Shown: positions 34,372 through 45,400, numbered from the stretch's first letter. The stretch: DNA of 64,000 bases from Spongiihabitans sp963422685 (GCA_963422685.1 OY730442.1:186001-250000); one strand, 5' to 3'. Notes: generated by a model from the sequence alone, not told the origin. A program made the numbers and translations.

Positions 34372-34551
34372 TTCAATCAGAAAGTTTTGATGTGTGGGCT
34401 AAATCAGCAATACATAAGCGCCAGCGAGAGTATCACAGGATTCCAGGTTGTTCCTGCCGTTTACAGACGCCGACAAATGAGTTATTCAACCAATTTCCTT
34501 GATTTACGCAGCACTAAAGGTTAAAAGGCTGGACTTTTTGGGAAGACGTTC

Positions 34552-35163
34552 ATGGAATTTGCCGATCAATTTGTCAAACTGATACAAATAATTTTTGTCG
34601 ACCTGGTATTAGCCGGTGACAACGCCATCGTCATCGGTTTGGTCGCGGCCAAATTCAGCAAAGAGTATCGGCGAAAAGTTATTTTCTTGGGCGTTGGCAT
34701 TGCGGTGGCTCTACGCATTCTATTCGCATTATTAACCGTACAAATACTCGCAGTGACCGGCCTGCAACTGGTCGGCGGCCTATTGCTGTTGTGGATTTGC
34801 TGGAAGCTATGGCAGGACTTGCGATCGCCCTCGTCCGCGCCCGTTATTAAAGACCAGGGCAATGATTCCGGGGCAGCGCAAAACCCGCCGCTGCGCAATG
34901 CGATCTCCCAAATTGTACTGGCGGACCTGTCAATGTCCCTTGACAACGTGCTTGCCGTGGCCGGCATTGCAGATGGTCACAACGGCCTGCTGATTCTGGG
35001 GCTGACGCTGTCCGTGGTGTTCATGACCGTTGCCGCTTCTTTAATCGCAGAAACGTTACAAAAGCACCGATGGATTGGCTACATCGGTCTGGCCGTGATC
35101 TTGTACGTCGGTATCGATATGTCAATCAGCGGCTACCGCCAGTTGTTTCCACTCCCGCTATAA
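34552..35163 (+). CDS. TerC family membrane protein (YjbE-like)
   Basis: A 203-residue TerC-family protein with about six membrane segments. The paired acidic motifs VDLVLAGDNAIVIG and LADLSMSLDNVLAVAG are the family hallmark and probably bind a divalent metal; several relatives export manganese. GGAAGACGTTC precedes the ATG. I looked for a yybP-ykoY riboswitch upstream, as is common for this family, and saw none. Confidence 0.88.
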   Translation: MEFADQFVKLIQIIFVDLVLAGDNAIVIGLVAAKFSKEYRRKVIFLGVGIAVALRILFALLTVQILAVTGLQLVGGLLLLWICWKLWQDLRSPSSAPVIKDQGNDSGAAQNPPLRNAISQIVLADLSMSLDNVLAVAGIADGHNGLLILGLTLSVVFMTVAASLIAETLQKHRWIGYIGLAVILYVGIDMSISGYRQLFPLPL

Positions 35164-35341
35164 CCCGTTTTGCGAAAATAATACAAATGCGGTATGCGTC
35201 TGATACTTTGCGCACGTCTATCCTTGCTTTTAGAGATAGGGTTTGAAAAAGCGATGAAAGATTTATAGTGCTGGAAATCATCGTATTGATGGATTCTTAT
35301 AATCAGCAACTCATTTGTAAATTAATCAAGAGGAAATAAAT

Positions 35342-35742
35342 ATGAAAACTAATAATTTAATAATTGCAGGATTGAGTATGGCAGCACTATCAGGGTGCGC
35401 AACAATTACCAAAGGTACTGAAGACGTAGTTCAAGTTGAAGTTATTAATTGTCTGAACCGATTAAATGTACAGCAACCAATAAAAAGGGCAGTTGGGAAT
35501 TTACTGCGCCTGGGCCTGTAAAATTTACAAAAAGTGATGATGACCTTAATATTGCTTGTGAAGATGGCGAATCTATTATTACACGCCGTATTTCACCGAC
35601 TCAAAGTTCTATGGTCTGGGGCAATGTTTTATTTGGTGGTATTATTGGAGGCGGTGTAGACGCTTCAACTGACGCGCATTGGGAGGTGCCGGATTCAACG
35701 TCTATTAATAGAGCTACATGTTTTGGAAAGCAGGTAGACTAA
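35342..35742 (+). pseudogene. Frameshifted small lipoprotein
   Basis: The ATG at 35342 follows AGAGGAA and encodes a signal peptide with lipobox LSGC (MKTNNLIIAGLSMAALSGC), then TITKGTEDVVQVEVINC. After about 35450 the sense continues in the next frame as SEPIKCTATNKKGSWEF and ends at 35742 with CFGKQVD. One or four missing bases would join the two parts into a lipoprotein of about 133 residues; WGNVLFGGIIGGGVDAS is a Gly-rich hydrophobic segment. The function is unknown. The stretch is visibly AT-richer than its neighbours. It is either a recent pseudogene or a sequencing error. A possible -10 (TATAAT) lies at 35298. Confidence 0.75.
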
Positions 35743-35789
35743 TATAAAAAAAGCATTTAAAAGTATAATTACAGTATGTCTATTATTTA

Positions 35790-36624
35790 GGGATCCTCAG
35801 CGAAAGGCCTGTTAAAGAGTTAAGAATGGTGGAACAAATTTATCGGATAATGGCATGAAACCATCGCGCTTTGCAGACTTTGAGTATGCCCATAAGAAGA
35901 AAGTGACCCGTCGGGAAAAGTTTCTTCAGGAAATGGATTGAATGATTCCCTGGACGCTATTGATAAAACCTGTCACGCGCTTATCCGAAGCGTTGTACCG
36001 GCAGGTCAGCGGCTGCCCTTGAATTGATGCTGCGTATTTACTTTCTCCGGCAGTGGTATGGTCTGAGCGCCGTGCAGCAAAGGACAGCCTGTCTGATACC
36101 GAATCCATGCGTTGGTTGGTCGGAATGGACTTGTCGTCAGTTCCCGATGAAAGCACGATTTGCCGATTTCGACATCGGCTGGAACAAAACGGGTTGAGTG
36201 CGAAAAGTTACCTCAGCGGGCATGAGCTGATTGTCGATGTCACGATGAAGAATCGGGAAAAGAAACGAGGCGCGGCAGGCAGCTCAGCAGAGCGGATCAA
36301 TTATTCAACGGTAAAACATAATCGCATCCGGGCGAAGGGGGAGTATGCCTTGCGGATGGTCAAACACCTCTGGGGATATACCAAAGCCCGTTACCGGGGA
36401 ATCGAGAAAAATGCGTCACAGCTCTTTACACTATTTGCGCTGGCGAATCTGTATTGGTGCCGGAGAGAGTTACAGGCGCTACAATGCGTGCGTCTGTACT
36501 AGGGAAATACGGATGAAAATGGGCACTGGAAACGTAAACCAACTTGAATGCAGACAGGATAGTCTCAAAAATCAACCAGCAATTATCAATATCAATTGTT
36601 TTTGACGTTTTTCAGAGACTCCCT
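35790..36624 (+). mobile_element. IS5-family insertion sequence remnant
   Basis: The element is bounded by imperfect inverted ends: GGGATCCTCAGCGAAA at the left, and the complement of TTTTTCAGAGACTCCC at the right. It contains a broken transposase gene. Flanking TTAG/CTAA-like bases recall the YTAR target preference of IS5 relatives, but no clean direct repeat is seen. Its right end lies about 10 bp beyond the pgk stop codon. Confidence 0.75.
35855..36502 (+). pseudogene. Broken IS5-family transposase
   Basis: The N-terminal MKPSRFADFEYAHKKK reads to a TGA at 35939. A second frame then gives YPKRCTGRSAAALELMLRIYFL, and the first frame resumes near 36070 as AKDSLSDTESMRWLVGMD through FRHRLEQNG. 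From there the sequence jumps to KSYLSGHELIVDVTMKNREKK and ends with GIEKNASQLFTLFALANLY. The segment that should carry the first two Asp residues of the DDE site is deleted. A stop, two frameshifts and an internal deletion make it non-functional. Confidence 0.88.
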
Positions 36625-36633
36625 AACTTAACT

Positions 36634-37848
36634 TTAAAGAAAGCCTCCTTTAACTTCGGTTTTTACGAGGTTTGAATGTCTGAATTCCAGCATTTCCACG
36701 GCAGGCAGAGTTTTACCTTCCAGAAACGCTAAAAATGCGCCGCCGCCGGTTGAGATGCAGGAGATCTGCCCGGCAAGATCAAATTTCTCTATCGCGGCCA
36801 GCGTATCCCCGCCGCCGGCAATGGAAAATGCGCTCGAATCTGCAATGGCCGCCCCCAGGACTGCCGTACCCCGGGAAAATTGTCCGAATTCAAACACCCC
36901 GACCGGGCCATTCCACAAAATTGTGCCTGCGGATTTCATAATGGCCGCATATTGTTTTGCCGTTTCCGGGCCTATATCGAAAATAAAATCATCCTCATTC
37001 ACTTCATCTACCGGCTTTATTTGTGCGTCCGTATCGCCTGAAAATTGTTTCCCCACTACCACATCCGTCGGAACAGGGATTTCAGCACCTCTTTTGCCGA
37101 CAGATGCCATTAACGCCCTGGCCTGATCGACCAACTCCGGCTCGTATAAAGATTTTCCCACTGAATACCCGGCCGCCGCGATAAACGTATTGGCGATGCC
37201 GCCCCCTGGAACCAGTTGATCCACCTTGTTCGCAAGCGATTCCAACAGCGTTAATTTGCCGGATACCTTTGCACCGCCGACAATTGCCACCAGCGGATGG
37301 GCAGGCTTTTCCAATGCCCGATTCAGCGCATCCAGTTCCGCACTCAGCAATGGCCCGGCACAGGCCATGGCCGCATTCATTCCCGCACCCCAGGTCGAAG
37401 CCTGGGCACGGTGAGCGGTGCCGAAGGCATCCATTACATAAACATCGCACAATGCCGCATATCTCTTACCAAGGGTGGGATCGTTGGATGTTTCGCCGAC
37501 GTTAAACCTGACATTTTCGAGCAATTCCACCTGACCGTTTTGCAGTCGGGGCGGTACTCGAAGATAGCTGGTATTCAAAAACACAGGTTGCCCAAGCCTG
37601 GTTGATAAATATCGCGCAATCGGCGCCAGTGAAAATTCTGAATTTGCTTCCCCGTCCACGGGTCTGCCAAGATGCGACATGATCAAAACCCTGGCGCCCG
37701 CGTCCCGGGCGTACCGGATGGTGGGTAACGACGCTTCAATCCTGGCGGTTGAAGTGATGCGGCCGTTGTGCAGGGGAACATTAAGATCCTGCCTGAGCAG
37801 CACCCGTGAACCAGCGATATCCAAATCGTGCAGCCTGGTTACCGCCAT
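36634..37848 (-). CDS. pgk: Phosphoglycerate kinase
   Basis: Catalyses 1,3-bisphosphoglycerate + ADP to 3-phosphoglycerate + ATP in the cytoplasm, in glycolysis, gluconeogenesis and the Calvin cycle. The protein is 404 residues from the ATG at 37848, which follows CAGGAACCA. Substrate and nucleotide motifs are RQDLNVPL, SHLGRP, IVGGAKVSGK and GTILWNGPVGVFEF; the Gly-rich IAGGGDT lies near the C-terminus. It follows gap by about 95 bp in a tkt-gap-pgk series. The expected next gene (pyk or fba in many gammaproteobacteria) is absent; an IS remnant begins about 10 bp past the stop. Confidence 0.96.
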   Translation of the reverse strand: MAVTRLHDLDIAGSRVLLRQDLNVPLHNGRITSTARIEASLPTIRYARDAGARVLIMSHLGRPVDGEANSEFSLAPIARYLSTRLGQPVFLNTSYLRVPPRLQNGQVELLENVRFNVGETSNDPTLGKRYAALCDVYVMDAFGTAHRAQASTWGAGMNAAMACAGPLLSAELDALNRALEKPAHPLVAIVGGAKVSGKLTLLESLANKVDQLVPGGGIANTFIAAAGYSVGKSLYEPELVDQARALMASVGKRGAEIPVPTDVVVGKQFSGDTDAQIKPVDEVNEDDFIFDIGPETAKQYAAIMKSAGTILWNGPVGVFEFGQFSRGTAVLGAAIADSSAFSIAGGGDTLAAIEKFDLAGQISCISTGGGAFLAFLEGKTLPAVEMLEFRHSNLVKTEVKGGFL

Positions 37849-37943
37849 TGGTTCCTGAGCCTCAACCTGACAGCCCGCCGCCCTGGGAATTGTCCGGCAT
37901 GACGGCCTGAGCAGTGGGCTTTGCCGGAGATTAAAATGACCGC

Positions 37944-38945
37944 CTATCTGGCGTTCATTAACGCCACGGTGGTATCCAGCATCCGGTTTGAAAACCCCCA
38001 TTCGTTGTCATACCAGGAACAAACTTTAACCAGTGTCCCGCCAGTCACCCGGGTCATACCGGCATCAACCGTTGAAGATACCGGAATGTGGTTAAAATCT
38101 ATGGACACCAGCGGTGCATCGCTATACCCCAGAATCTTTCCATCCGAACGATCTTTAAGAATCTGATTGATCTCCTCGACCGAAGTTTCCCGCGCGGCCA
38201 CAAAGGTCAGGTCTACAACGGATACGTTCAGGGTTGGCACCCGCACGGAGAATCCATCAAGCCTGCCATCCAGTTCGGGCAGCACCAATCCCACCGCAGC
38301 GGCCGCGCCGGTCCTGGTGGGAATCATGGAACTGGTGGCCGACCTGGCACGCCGCAAATCGCTGTGATAGACATCGGTCAGCACCTGATCATTGGTATAG
38401 GAATGAATCGTATTCATTAATCCATGCACCACACCCACAGAATCATTTAGGGCTTTAGCCAGCGGCGCCAGACAGTTTGTGGTGCATGAAGCATTGGAAA
38501 TCACCGTATCGGTTGATTTCAGCACCCCATGGTTTACGCCGTAAACGATAGTGGCGTCAACGTCCTTGCCGCCCGGGGCAGAAATAATCACCTTTTTCGC
38601 GCCCGCAGTTAAATGCGCGCCGGCTTTTGCTTTTGTGGTAAAGAACCCGGTGCTTTCGTGCACCACGTCGATTGCCAGATCAGCCCAGGGCAGCCTGGCC
38701 GGGTCACGCTCGGCCAATACCGCAATCCTGTCTCCATTGACCACGATATGGTCATCCCCGGCTTCGACAGTACCGGGGAACCTGCCGTGCGCGGTATCGT
38801 ATTGGGTCAGATGGGCATTGGTGCCGGCATCGCCCAGGTCGTTAATGGCGACGATTTCAATTTCGTCATTTCCACATTCGTATTTGGCGCGCAGGATATT
38901 TCGCCCGATACGCCCGTAACCATTAATTGCAACTTTAATTGACAT
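37944..38945 (-). CDS. gap: Glyceraldehyde-3-phosphate dehydrogenase
   Basis: Oxidises glyceraldehyde-3-phosphate to 1,3-bisphosphoglycerate with NAD(P). The 333 residues show the N-terminal Rossmann motif INGYGRIGRN, the catalytic SNASCTTNC (Cys154), the WYDNEWGFSNRM C-terminal motif and an active-site His in NTIHSYTNDQ. CAGGAG is placed 8 bases before the ATG. The NDLGDAGTNAHLTQYDT segment after the second strand is consistent with NAD use, but cofactor choice is uncertain. It lies between tkt and pgk on the same strand. Confidence 0.96.
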   Translation of the reverse strand: MSIKVAINGYGRIGRNILRAKYECGNDEIEIVAINDLGDAGTNAHLTQYDTAHGRFPGTVEAGDDHIVVNGDRIAVLAERDPARLPWADLAIDVVHESTGFFTTKAKAGAHLTAGAKKVIISAPGGKDVDATIVYGVNHGVLKSTDTVISNASCTTNCLAPLAKALNDSVGVVHGLMNTIHSYTNDQVLTDVYHSDLRRARSATSSMIPTRTGAAAAVGLVLPELDGRLDGFSVRVPTLNVSVVDLTFVAARETSVEEINQILKDRSDGKILGYSDAPLVSIDFNHIPVSSTVDAGMTRVTGGTLVKVCSWYDNEWGFSNRMLDTTVALMNAR

Positions 38946-39038
38946 GGTAGTAACTCCTGATATTTTATTTAAGTCTCGAATATTCCGGGCCCGGATAATC
39001 CGGGATGGATCGAACGTATCGAACCGATTTGATAAAAA

Positions 39039-41036
39039 TCAGCTCGATAAAACTTTTTTAACGGCTTCAATAACTTTCTCTGCGGTCATGCCCAGATAAT
39101 TGAAAACATCCGCTGCCGGAGCAGATTCGCCAAATCTTTCGATACTGACCACGGCGCCGCCGAATCCGACGTACTTGAACCAGCCCGCGCCGACCCCCGC
39201 TTCAACCGCGACTCGCCTGATTACGTTCGCGGGCAGCACTGCATCCCGATATGCCGCGTCCTGCTGCTCGAATCGGTCCGTGGACGGCATGGAAACCACG
39301 CGGATACGGCGCTCCGGCAAACTGGCGGCGGCCGCCATCGCCAGATCAACCTCTGAACCAGTGGCGATAATGATCACTTCGGACTGGCCGGCACAGTCTT
39401 TAAGCACATAGCCGCCGCGTTTAATTAATTCCAGTTGACTTGCGGTGCGCACTTGATGGGGTAAATTTTGCCGGGAAAAAATCAGCGAAAACGGCTGGTC
39501 GGTTGACAGACAGGCCTGCTGCCACGCCACCGTCGATTCCACCGCATCGCACGGTCGCCAAACCGACATGCCCGGAATTAACCGCAATGTTGCCGTTTGC
39601 TCCACCGCCTGGTGAGTGGGGCCATCTTCTCCCAGACCCACCGAATCATGGGTGAAAATGAATAAACTCGGAATTTTCATTAGCGCCGCCATGCGCAACG
39701 CATTTCGCGCATATTCAGAAAACATTAAAAATGTGGCGCCATAGGGTTTGAAACCACCGTACAGGGCCAATCCATTGACGATGGCCGACATACCGAATTC
39801 ACGCACGCCGAAATAAATGTAGTTGCCATCCGGCTGGCTTTGAATGCCTCTGGAACCCGACCATATCGTCAGGTTTGAACTCGCAAGGTCCGCAGACCCA
39901 CCAATTAACTCGGGCAACAGCGGCCCGAGTCCCTCAAGCGCATTAAGCGAGGCCTTGCGTGACGCGATGGTTTCCTGTTTATGGTTGACAGCGGCTATCA
40001 GCTTATTGGTTTTTGCTGCAAAATTTTCGGGTAGTCTGGCGCTGACTCGCCGCTCAAACTCTGCCGCAAGTTCGGGATATTCATTTCTGTATTTTTCAAA
40101 TGCGTGGTTCCATCGGGATTCCATCGCCTTGCCCGCCGTCACCGCATTCCACGCCGCATAGATGTCTGCGGGAATTTCGAAGGGCGGATGCGGCCAGTTC
40201 AATTCTTTTCGAACCAGCGCCACTTCATCCTCGCCCAGTGCAGAGCCGTGACTGGATTCCTTGCCGGCTTTATTTGGTGAACCGAATCCGATTATGGTTT
40301 TGCAGCAAATCAAGCTGGGTTGATCGGTTTCTGCCTGCGCCTGTTCGATTGCGGCGGCAATTGCGCTGGCGTCGTGACCATCCACATCGGCAATCACATG
40401 CCAGCCGTAGCTTGCGAATCGCAGCGGCGTATTATCGGTAAACCAGTCGGCTACCGCACCATCGATAGAAATTCCGTTGTCGTCATAGAATCCGATCAGC
40501 TTGCCCAGTTTAAGCGTACCGGCGAGTGAACAACCCTCGTGCGATATGCCTTCCATCAGACATCCATCGCCCAGGAATACATAGGTATGATGGTCAACGA
40601 TCCTGTGGTTTTTACGGTTGAATCGGGCGGCCAGGGTTTTTTCGGCGATGGCCATGCCAACCGCATTACAAATTCCCTGCCCCAGCGGCCCGGTAGCGGT
40701 TTCCACTCCCGGGGTATAACCATATTCTGGATGGCCGGGCGTTTTTGAATGTAGCTGTCGGAATTTTTTCAGCTCATCAATTCCAAGATCATAGCCTGAC
40801 AAATGCAATAAAGCATAAACAAGCATGGACCCATGCCCATTGGAAAGTACAAATCGATCGCGGTTCGGCCATTTCGGATTGGTCGGGCTGTGTTGCAGAT
40901 AATCACACCACAGCACTTCGGCAATATCGGCCATCCCCATGGGCGCACCCGGATGACCGGAATTGGCTTTTTGCACCGCATCCATGCTTAATGCACGAAT
41001 TGCATTGGCTTTGTCTCGTCGGCTTATCCGGGGCAT
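39039..41036 (-). CDS. tkt: Transketolase
   Basis: Thiamine-diphosphate enzyme of the pentose-phosphate and Calvin pathways that moves two-carbon ketol units. The length of 665 residues matches E. coli Tkt. The N-terminal HPGAPMGMADIAEVL, the ThDP motif GDGCLMEGISHE and the C-terminal half FTHDSVGLGEDGPTHQ segment are all present. It is the first gene of the tkt-gap-pgk series. The tkt ATG at 41036 lies 104 bp past the inositol-monophosphatase-like gene on the same strand, so readthrough from upstream is possible. Confidence 0.96.
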   Translation of the reverse strand: MPRISRRDKANAIRALSMDAVQKANSGHPGAPMGMADIAEVLWCDYLQHSPTNPKWPNRDRFVLSNGHGSMLVYALLHLSGYDLGIDELKKFRQLHSKTPGHPEYGYTPGVETATGPLGQGICNAVGMAIAEKTLAARFNRKNHRIVDHHTYVFLGDGCLMEGISHEGCSLAGTLKLGKLIGFYDDNGISIDGAVADWFTDNTPLRFASYGWHVIADVDGHDASAIAAAIEQAQAETDQPSLICCKTIIGFGSPNKAGKESSHGSALGEDEVALVRKELNWPHPPFEIPADIYAAWNAVTAGKAMESRWNHAFEKYRNEYPELAAEFERRVSARLPENFAAKTNKLIAAVNHKQETIASRKASLNALEGLGPLLPELIGGSADLASSNLTIWSGSRGIQSQPDGNYIYFGVREFGMSAIVNGLALYGGFKPYGATFLMFSEYARNALRMAALMKIPSLFIFTHDSVGLGEDGPTHQAVEQTATLRLIPGMSVWRPCDAVESTVAWQQACLSTDQPFSLIFSRQNLPHQVRTASQLELIKRGGYVLKDCAGQSEVIIIATGSEVDLAMAAAASLPERRIRVVSMPSTDRFEQQDAAYRDAVLPANVIRRVAVEAGVGAGWFKYVGFGGAVVSIERFGESAPAADVFNYLGMTAEKVIEAVKKVLSS

Positions 41037-41140
41037 CTATTCTCTCATTTAGGCAGGAGCCAAATGTTACAGCGGCTAAATATCACAACAGCAAACATCA
41101 CACCCGGAAATAAAATATAGAAGTTAGTTTCAGTCCGCGC

Positions 41141-41998
41141 CTAAAAAGGTGTCGAGTGAGAAATTTTGCTGTTGGCATCAATCCATTCCACCCATTGATC
41201 GAGTAACGGTCTATTCACTGCAGCCACCACGGAACGTTTGCGTAATTTACCACAATCCAGCGCCGCGCCAGAAAGCGAAGTGGCTGCCCCGCCTGCTTCC
41301 TGGAGGATTAAATATCCGGCAGAAAAATCCCAGAGCTTTTGGCCGCCGTGCAAATACAATTGAATTCGCCCGGAAGCCAGCCAACACCATTCCAGAACCG
41401 ATGCCCCCAGATTCCTCTGGGAACGATAAGGTGGACAACGCACAAGTTGTGCCGACAGGTCGCCAGTCAAACGCTTGTAATCAATATTTGCGATACATCC
41501 ACCCAATTGCCCGGTATCCGGGCAAACCAGGGGCGACCCGTTCAACCAGGCGCCTTTACCCACTGCAGCGGAAAAACATTCATCGCGCACAGGGTCATAC
41601 ACCACTGCCAGTATGGGCAAGCCGTCTACCACCAGGGCCAGCGATACGCCGTAAAATAAAAATCCCGAGGTGAAATTGGTGGTACCATCCATGGGATCGA
41701 GCACCCAATAGCCATGGCGACTTTCCTGGCAGATTTTAACCTGGTGAGCATGCTCCATTTCTTCGCCGATAAAGCCATATTGCGGCCACGTGCGGGCTAA
41801 TAATCGTTTCAAGTGGCTCTGCATTCCCTGATCAACTCTGGTGACAAAACTGCCGTCTGATTTGACTTGACGGGCGTCGTGACGCATCCCTGAATGACTT
41901 TTTTGCGGGATGATTTTTTCCGCAGCGTGTTTGACAATGGCGATAATCGTCAATACATCAGGGCCGGACGTTTTTAATCGGGCAGTGGATATGGACAC
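41141..41998 (-). CDS. Inositol monophosphatase family protein
   Basis: A 285-residue Mg-dependent phosphatase. The metal-binding motifs are GEEME near residue 80, DPMDGTTNF near 102 and WDFSAGYLILQEAGG near 225. SuhB, CysQ and HisN all share these, so I cannot decide among inositol-1-phosphatase, PAP phosphatase or a Calvin-type sugar bisphosphatase role. It begins with GTG at 41998, 12 bp after chpC on the same strand, and may be cotranscribed with the chemosensory operon. Confidence 0.88.
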   Translation of the reverse strand: MSISTARLKTSGPDVLTIIAIVKHAAEKIIPQKSHSGMRHDARQVKSDGSFVTRVDQGMQSHLKRLLARTWPQYGFIGEEMEHAHQVKICQESRHGYWVLDPMDGTTNFTSGFLFYGVSLALVVDGLPILAVVYDPVRDECFSAAVGKGAWLNGSPLVCPDTGQLGGCIANIDYKRLTGDLSAQLVRCPPYRSQRNLGASVLEWCWLASGRIQLYLHGGQKLWDFSAGYLILQEAGGAATSLSGAALDCGKLRKRSVVAAVNRPLLDQWVEWIDANSKISHSTPF

Positions 41999-42010
41999 GT
42001 CAACAGAACA

Positions 42011-42466
42011 CTATTTTAAAAAAATTGTTTCGGCTAAATATTTTAAATTCGGAATGATGCCGGGTTTGTCTTCGAGCCGAACCAATCCCAATACATACCG
42101 GCTGTTGTACAGACTGTATGCGCCCTCACCCGTATCAACCCGAACGGCGGCAACATCTTCGTCAAGATTGAGTACTTTGGGGGAATCAAGACTGGTCAGG
42201 GCAAATAATTCGGTATGGCCGCAGCCTTTCATCGGCCAGAAAATCACCGAGCGCTTGCAGGCATCATCTGAACCGACACCAGCGCCCAGCATTTCCGAGC
42301 TGTATACCAGTGGCATACTGTATTCTCGCCACTGGATTTGATTTCTGATAAAAGGCAGCTCATGGGCTTGTGATATTCGCTCTTCACTACCAGCAATCTG
42401 GGCCACCACCCCCACCGGGACAAGTAGCGAACCTGCACAGGTACCGAGGGAAAGCACCTGCATCAA
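42011..42466 (-). CDS. chpC: CheW-like protein ChpC
   Basis: A 151-residue CheW-type adaptor at the end of the Pil-Chp operon. The CheW fold is recognisable in SLLVPVGVVAQIAG at the start and in the central FWPMKGCGHTELFALT strand; sequence similarity is weak, as for ChpC in general. By position and family it would link additional receptors to the ChpA kinase. The ATG overlaps the chpA stop codon (ATGA), implying coupling. Confidence 0.75.
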   Translation of the reverse strand: MMQVLSLGTCAGSLLVPVGVVAQIAGSEERISQAHELPFIRNQIQWREYSMPLVYSSEMLGAGVGSDDACKRSVIFWPMKGCGHTELFALTSLDSPKVLNLDEDVAAVRVDTGEGAYSLYNSRYVLGLVRLEDKPGIIPNLKYLAETIFLK

Positions 42467-45400
42467 TGTTTGACCGTTTTGCGCAAGCTGATCAATTCCA
42501 TCATTTTCTTCAATTCTTTATTGTCGTATGGTTTGGTTATATATCCATCCGCGCCGAGGCCGATGGCTCTGTCACGGTGCATTTCCCCTGACCTGGAAGT
42601 GATTACAATTATGGGTAAATTTTCGAACCTGTGGTCCTGCCGCAGTTTAATGATCAACTCATAGCCATTCATACGCGGCATTTCCAGATCAATCAAGGCA
42701 AAATCCACTGCTGTCTCCTGCAACTTTTCCAAAGCATCTATTCCATCCACCGCCAACACCGCTTCCAGATCAAATCCTGCAATATCGCGCTGCATTACCT
42801 TTCGTACAACCAGAGAATCATCCACCACCAGGACACGCTGTAAGATCGTAGAGACATCAACCCCTGCAATGGGCTTGTCATCCTGCTCCGAATACACATA
42901 AGCAGGCAGTCCCTGGCTTTGCAATACCGCTTTGTGGATCAATTGATCCGGTTCAATAATCAATACAATACTGGTATCGGCGAGAATGGTTACGCCGATG
43001 ACCCCCTCGATTGAGGTCAATTGGCTTCCCGGCGTCTTGGTAACCACTTCCACGGTTTCCTGCAATTGATCCACTTCAAACCCGGCAATCCTGTCCGCCA
43101 GCCGGAGCAAAACCAAAGATCTGAACGACTCTTCAGTATTCAGACTCACCTCACCCAGCAACTCCGCCAGATTGAATACGGGTATGTGTTGATCATCCAC
43201 GACCACATGCCGTTTTCCGTCGATCATCTCCCATTCGCTTTCACGCACGCGCATCACTCGCTCAATTGTGCGGGTAATTATGGCAAATCTGAATGTCCCG
43301 ACTTTAACCAGCAAGGCCTGGGATACAACCAGCGTCACTGGCAGTCGAAACTGGAAATCGGTGCCTTCTCCAGGCACCGATGACAGCGCCATTGATCCAC
43401 CCAGCGACCTCACCACCTGATACACGATATCCATGCCAACCCCGCGACCCGATGCCATGCTCACCGTATCGGCCGTGCTGAAACCAGGTTGGGAAATTAT
43501 CTGTAGAAAATGCTCTTCGTTACTCTCCTCTACACTGTTTATCAATCCCGTCTCCAGTGCACGTTGGGATAATTTTTTCTGATCCAGGCCTTGGCCGTCA
43601 TCGCTGAAATTGATCAGCAATTCAGAGCCCTGCTGCACCACATGCAAACGAATTTGCCCGGTCGGCGGCTTGTCTTTTTCCAATCGCAGCGTATCCGTTT
43701 CAATGCCATGCACGATGGCATTTCGCACCATGTGCTCAAAAGGCGGCATCATCATATCCATCACCTGTCGGTCCACTTCAATGTCGCCGCCTTCCACTGA
43801 AAACTCCGCTGATTTGCCCAATTTGCGCGAACTGTCACGCACCAGTTGCCGGAGGCGCGGCATATAGTCGTTGACAGAAATCATCCTCGCGCTCATCAAT
43901 CCATCCTGCAGCTGTTCGCCAAGGTAGCGTTGTTGAGTCAATGCGCCACCCAGGTCGGAAGCATGCGCACTCAACCGCCGCTCTACCTTCACCAGGGAAT
44001 CCAGTTGATGACTCACTTCCCTGGCTTTGGTTTGCAACCGCGAATACCGATCCAGTTGCAGTGGGTCAAAGGCTTCATCGCCCAGGGTTTGCTCGCTGGT
44101 TTCAGGCAGCGACCGCATTTGCGCATCCGCTTCAAATTCCATATCGCGCAGGCCGTCACGAATCATTTCCATGCTGCTGCGAAGCGTGTCCAGTTCTGCT
44201 CTGGTACTGTCCAGAATGTTTTTAACCTGGGTTCTGGTCAGACCCAGTTCTCCTGAATAATTCAGCAAATCCGTCAATCTGCGGTTTTCGATGCGCAACG
44301 ACCCCTCCGCGAAATCCCTGGCCTCTGAACCCATGCGCCCAGGCGCAAAATCAACTGGCGGCTTCCATGGTTTTGTCTGTTCGGTATGAGACGGCGCTGT
44401 TTGAATCAATGCCGGTTTCTGAGCGACTTCCGGCTCCCGGTCAGTTGCTGATTCCTGGGGCGCCTGCTGTTTCCCCGGTTCTTCATGTTCATGATCGGAT
44501 TCATGACCGGCTACCGGTTCCCGGGAAGCGGCCTGTTGTTGAACAAGTGCGCTCCGATCATCCGCTGCGGCGATGGACAGCTGGCTTTGCCTGTTTTCAT
44601 CTTCCTCAAGCGGTTTGGAATCACCGCCGAGCAGTAATTCCACCATGCTGATAAGTGATTGCACATGATCCGCACCGACCCCGGGAATAAAACCCAATTC
44701 CGCGGCCAGCCCGTCGTGCACTTCTTCCAGAAGATTGAGCAGACCGGCATGATCGGACAGCGAACGATTATCACCCTGCTCCAACAAGCTTTCCACAGCG
44801 TGACTCAATCTCGAAATTTCATCGAATCCTGTGGCCGCTGCGCTACCTTTCAAGGTATGAAATTCCCGACGTATTCCGCCCAAAACCGCTTCATTCACAT
44901 CGTTTAATCGCCATTCAGTAAGCAAACCATTTATTGTATTTAGTCGGGATTCGCTTTCTTCAAGAAAAATTTGTTTCAGTTCTGCTGAATCGTCATCGGG
45001 CGGAGTGAGTTCGGCAGTGGAATCCGCCGCCTGGTCGAGTTCCAGGGCGTCAAAATCCGCCGCCTGATCGGGTTCGGGCGGCGCTCCTTGTTGGAATTCA
45101 TCCAATTGCTCTGGTTCTCCCGTGCCCATGTGCGCAGCTGCAGTTTCTGCCATTTCACGCTGAAGCGCGTCGAGCCGGTCGGCGATAACCCAATACCGCT
45201 CAGCAGTGCTTTGAGAAATTCCCTGGACCCGCGCCGCTGGCCATGTAACAGAGTACGGGCGCTGCCGGTCTGTGTCATTTTGAAAAGTCTCCGGATGCTG
45301 TTGTATTTCCACGGCAGTGTCCGCCAGCAACAGATAAAGCGCCCGCAATTCGAGACAATGACGGTGGCGAATGACGGCATCATCGGTATCCAGTTGAATC

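Noticed and set aside
34372..34551. yybP-ykoY manganese riboswitch before the TerC gene
   Set aside because: The conserved loops and pairing were looked for and not found; only a plain leader is visible.
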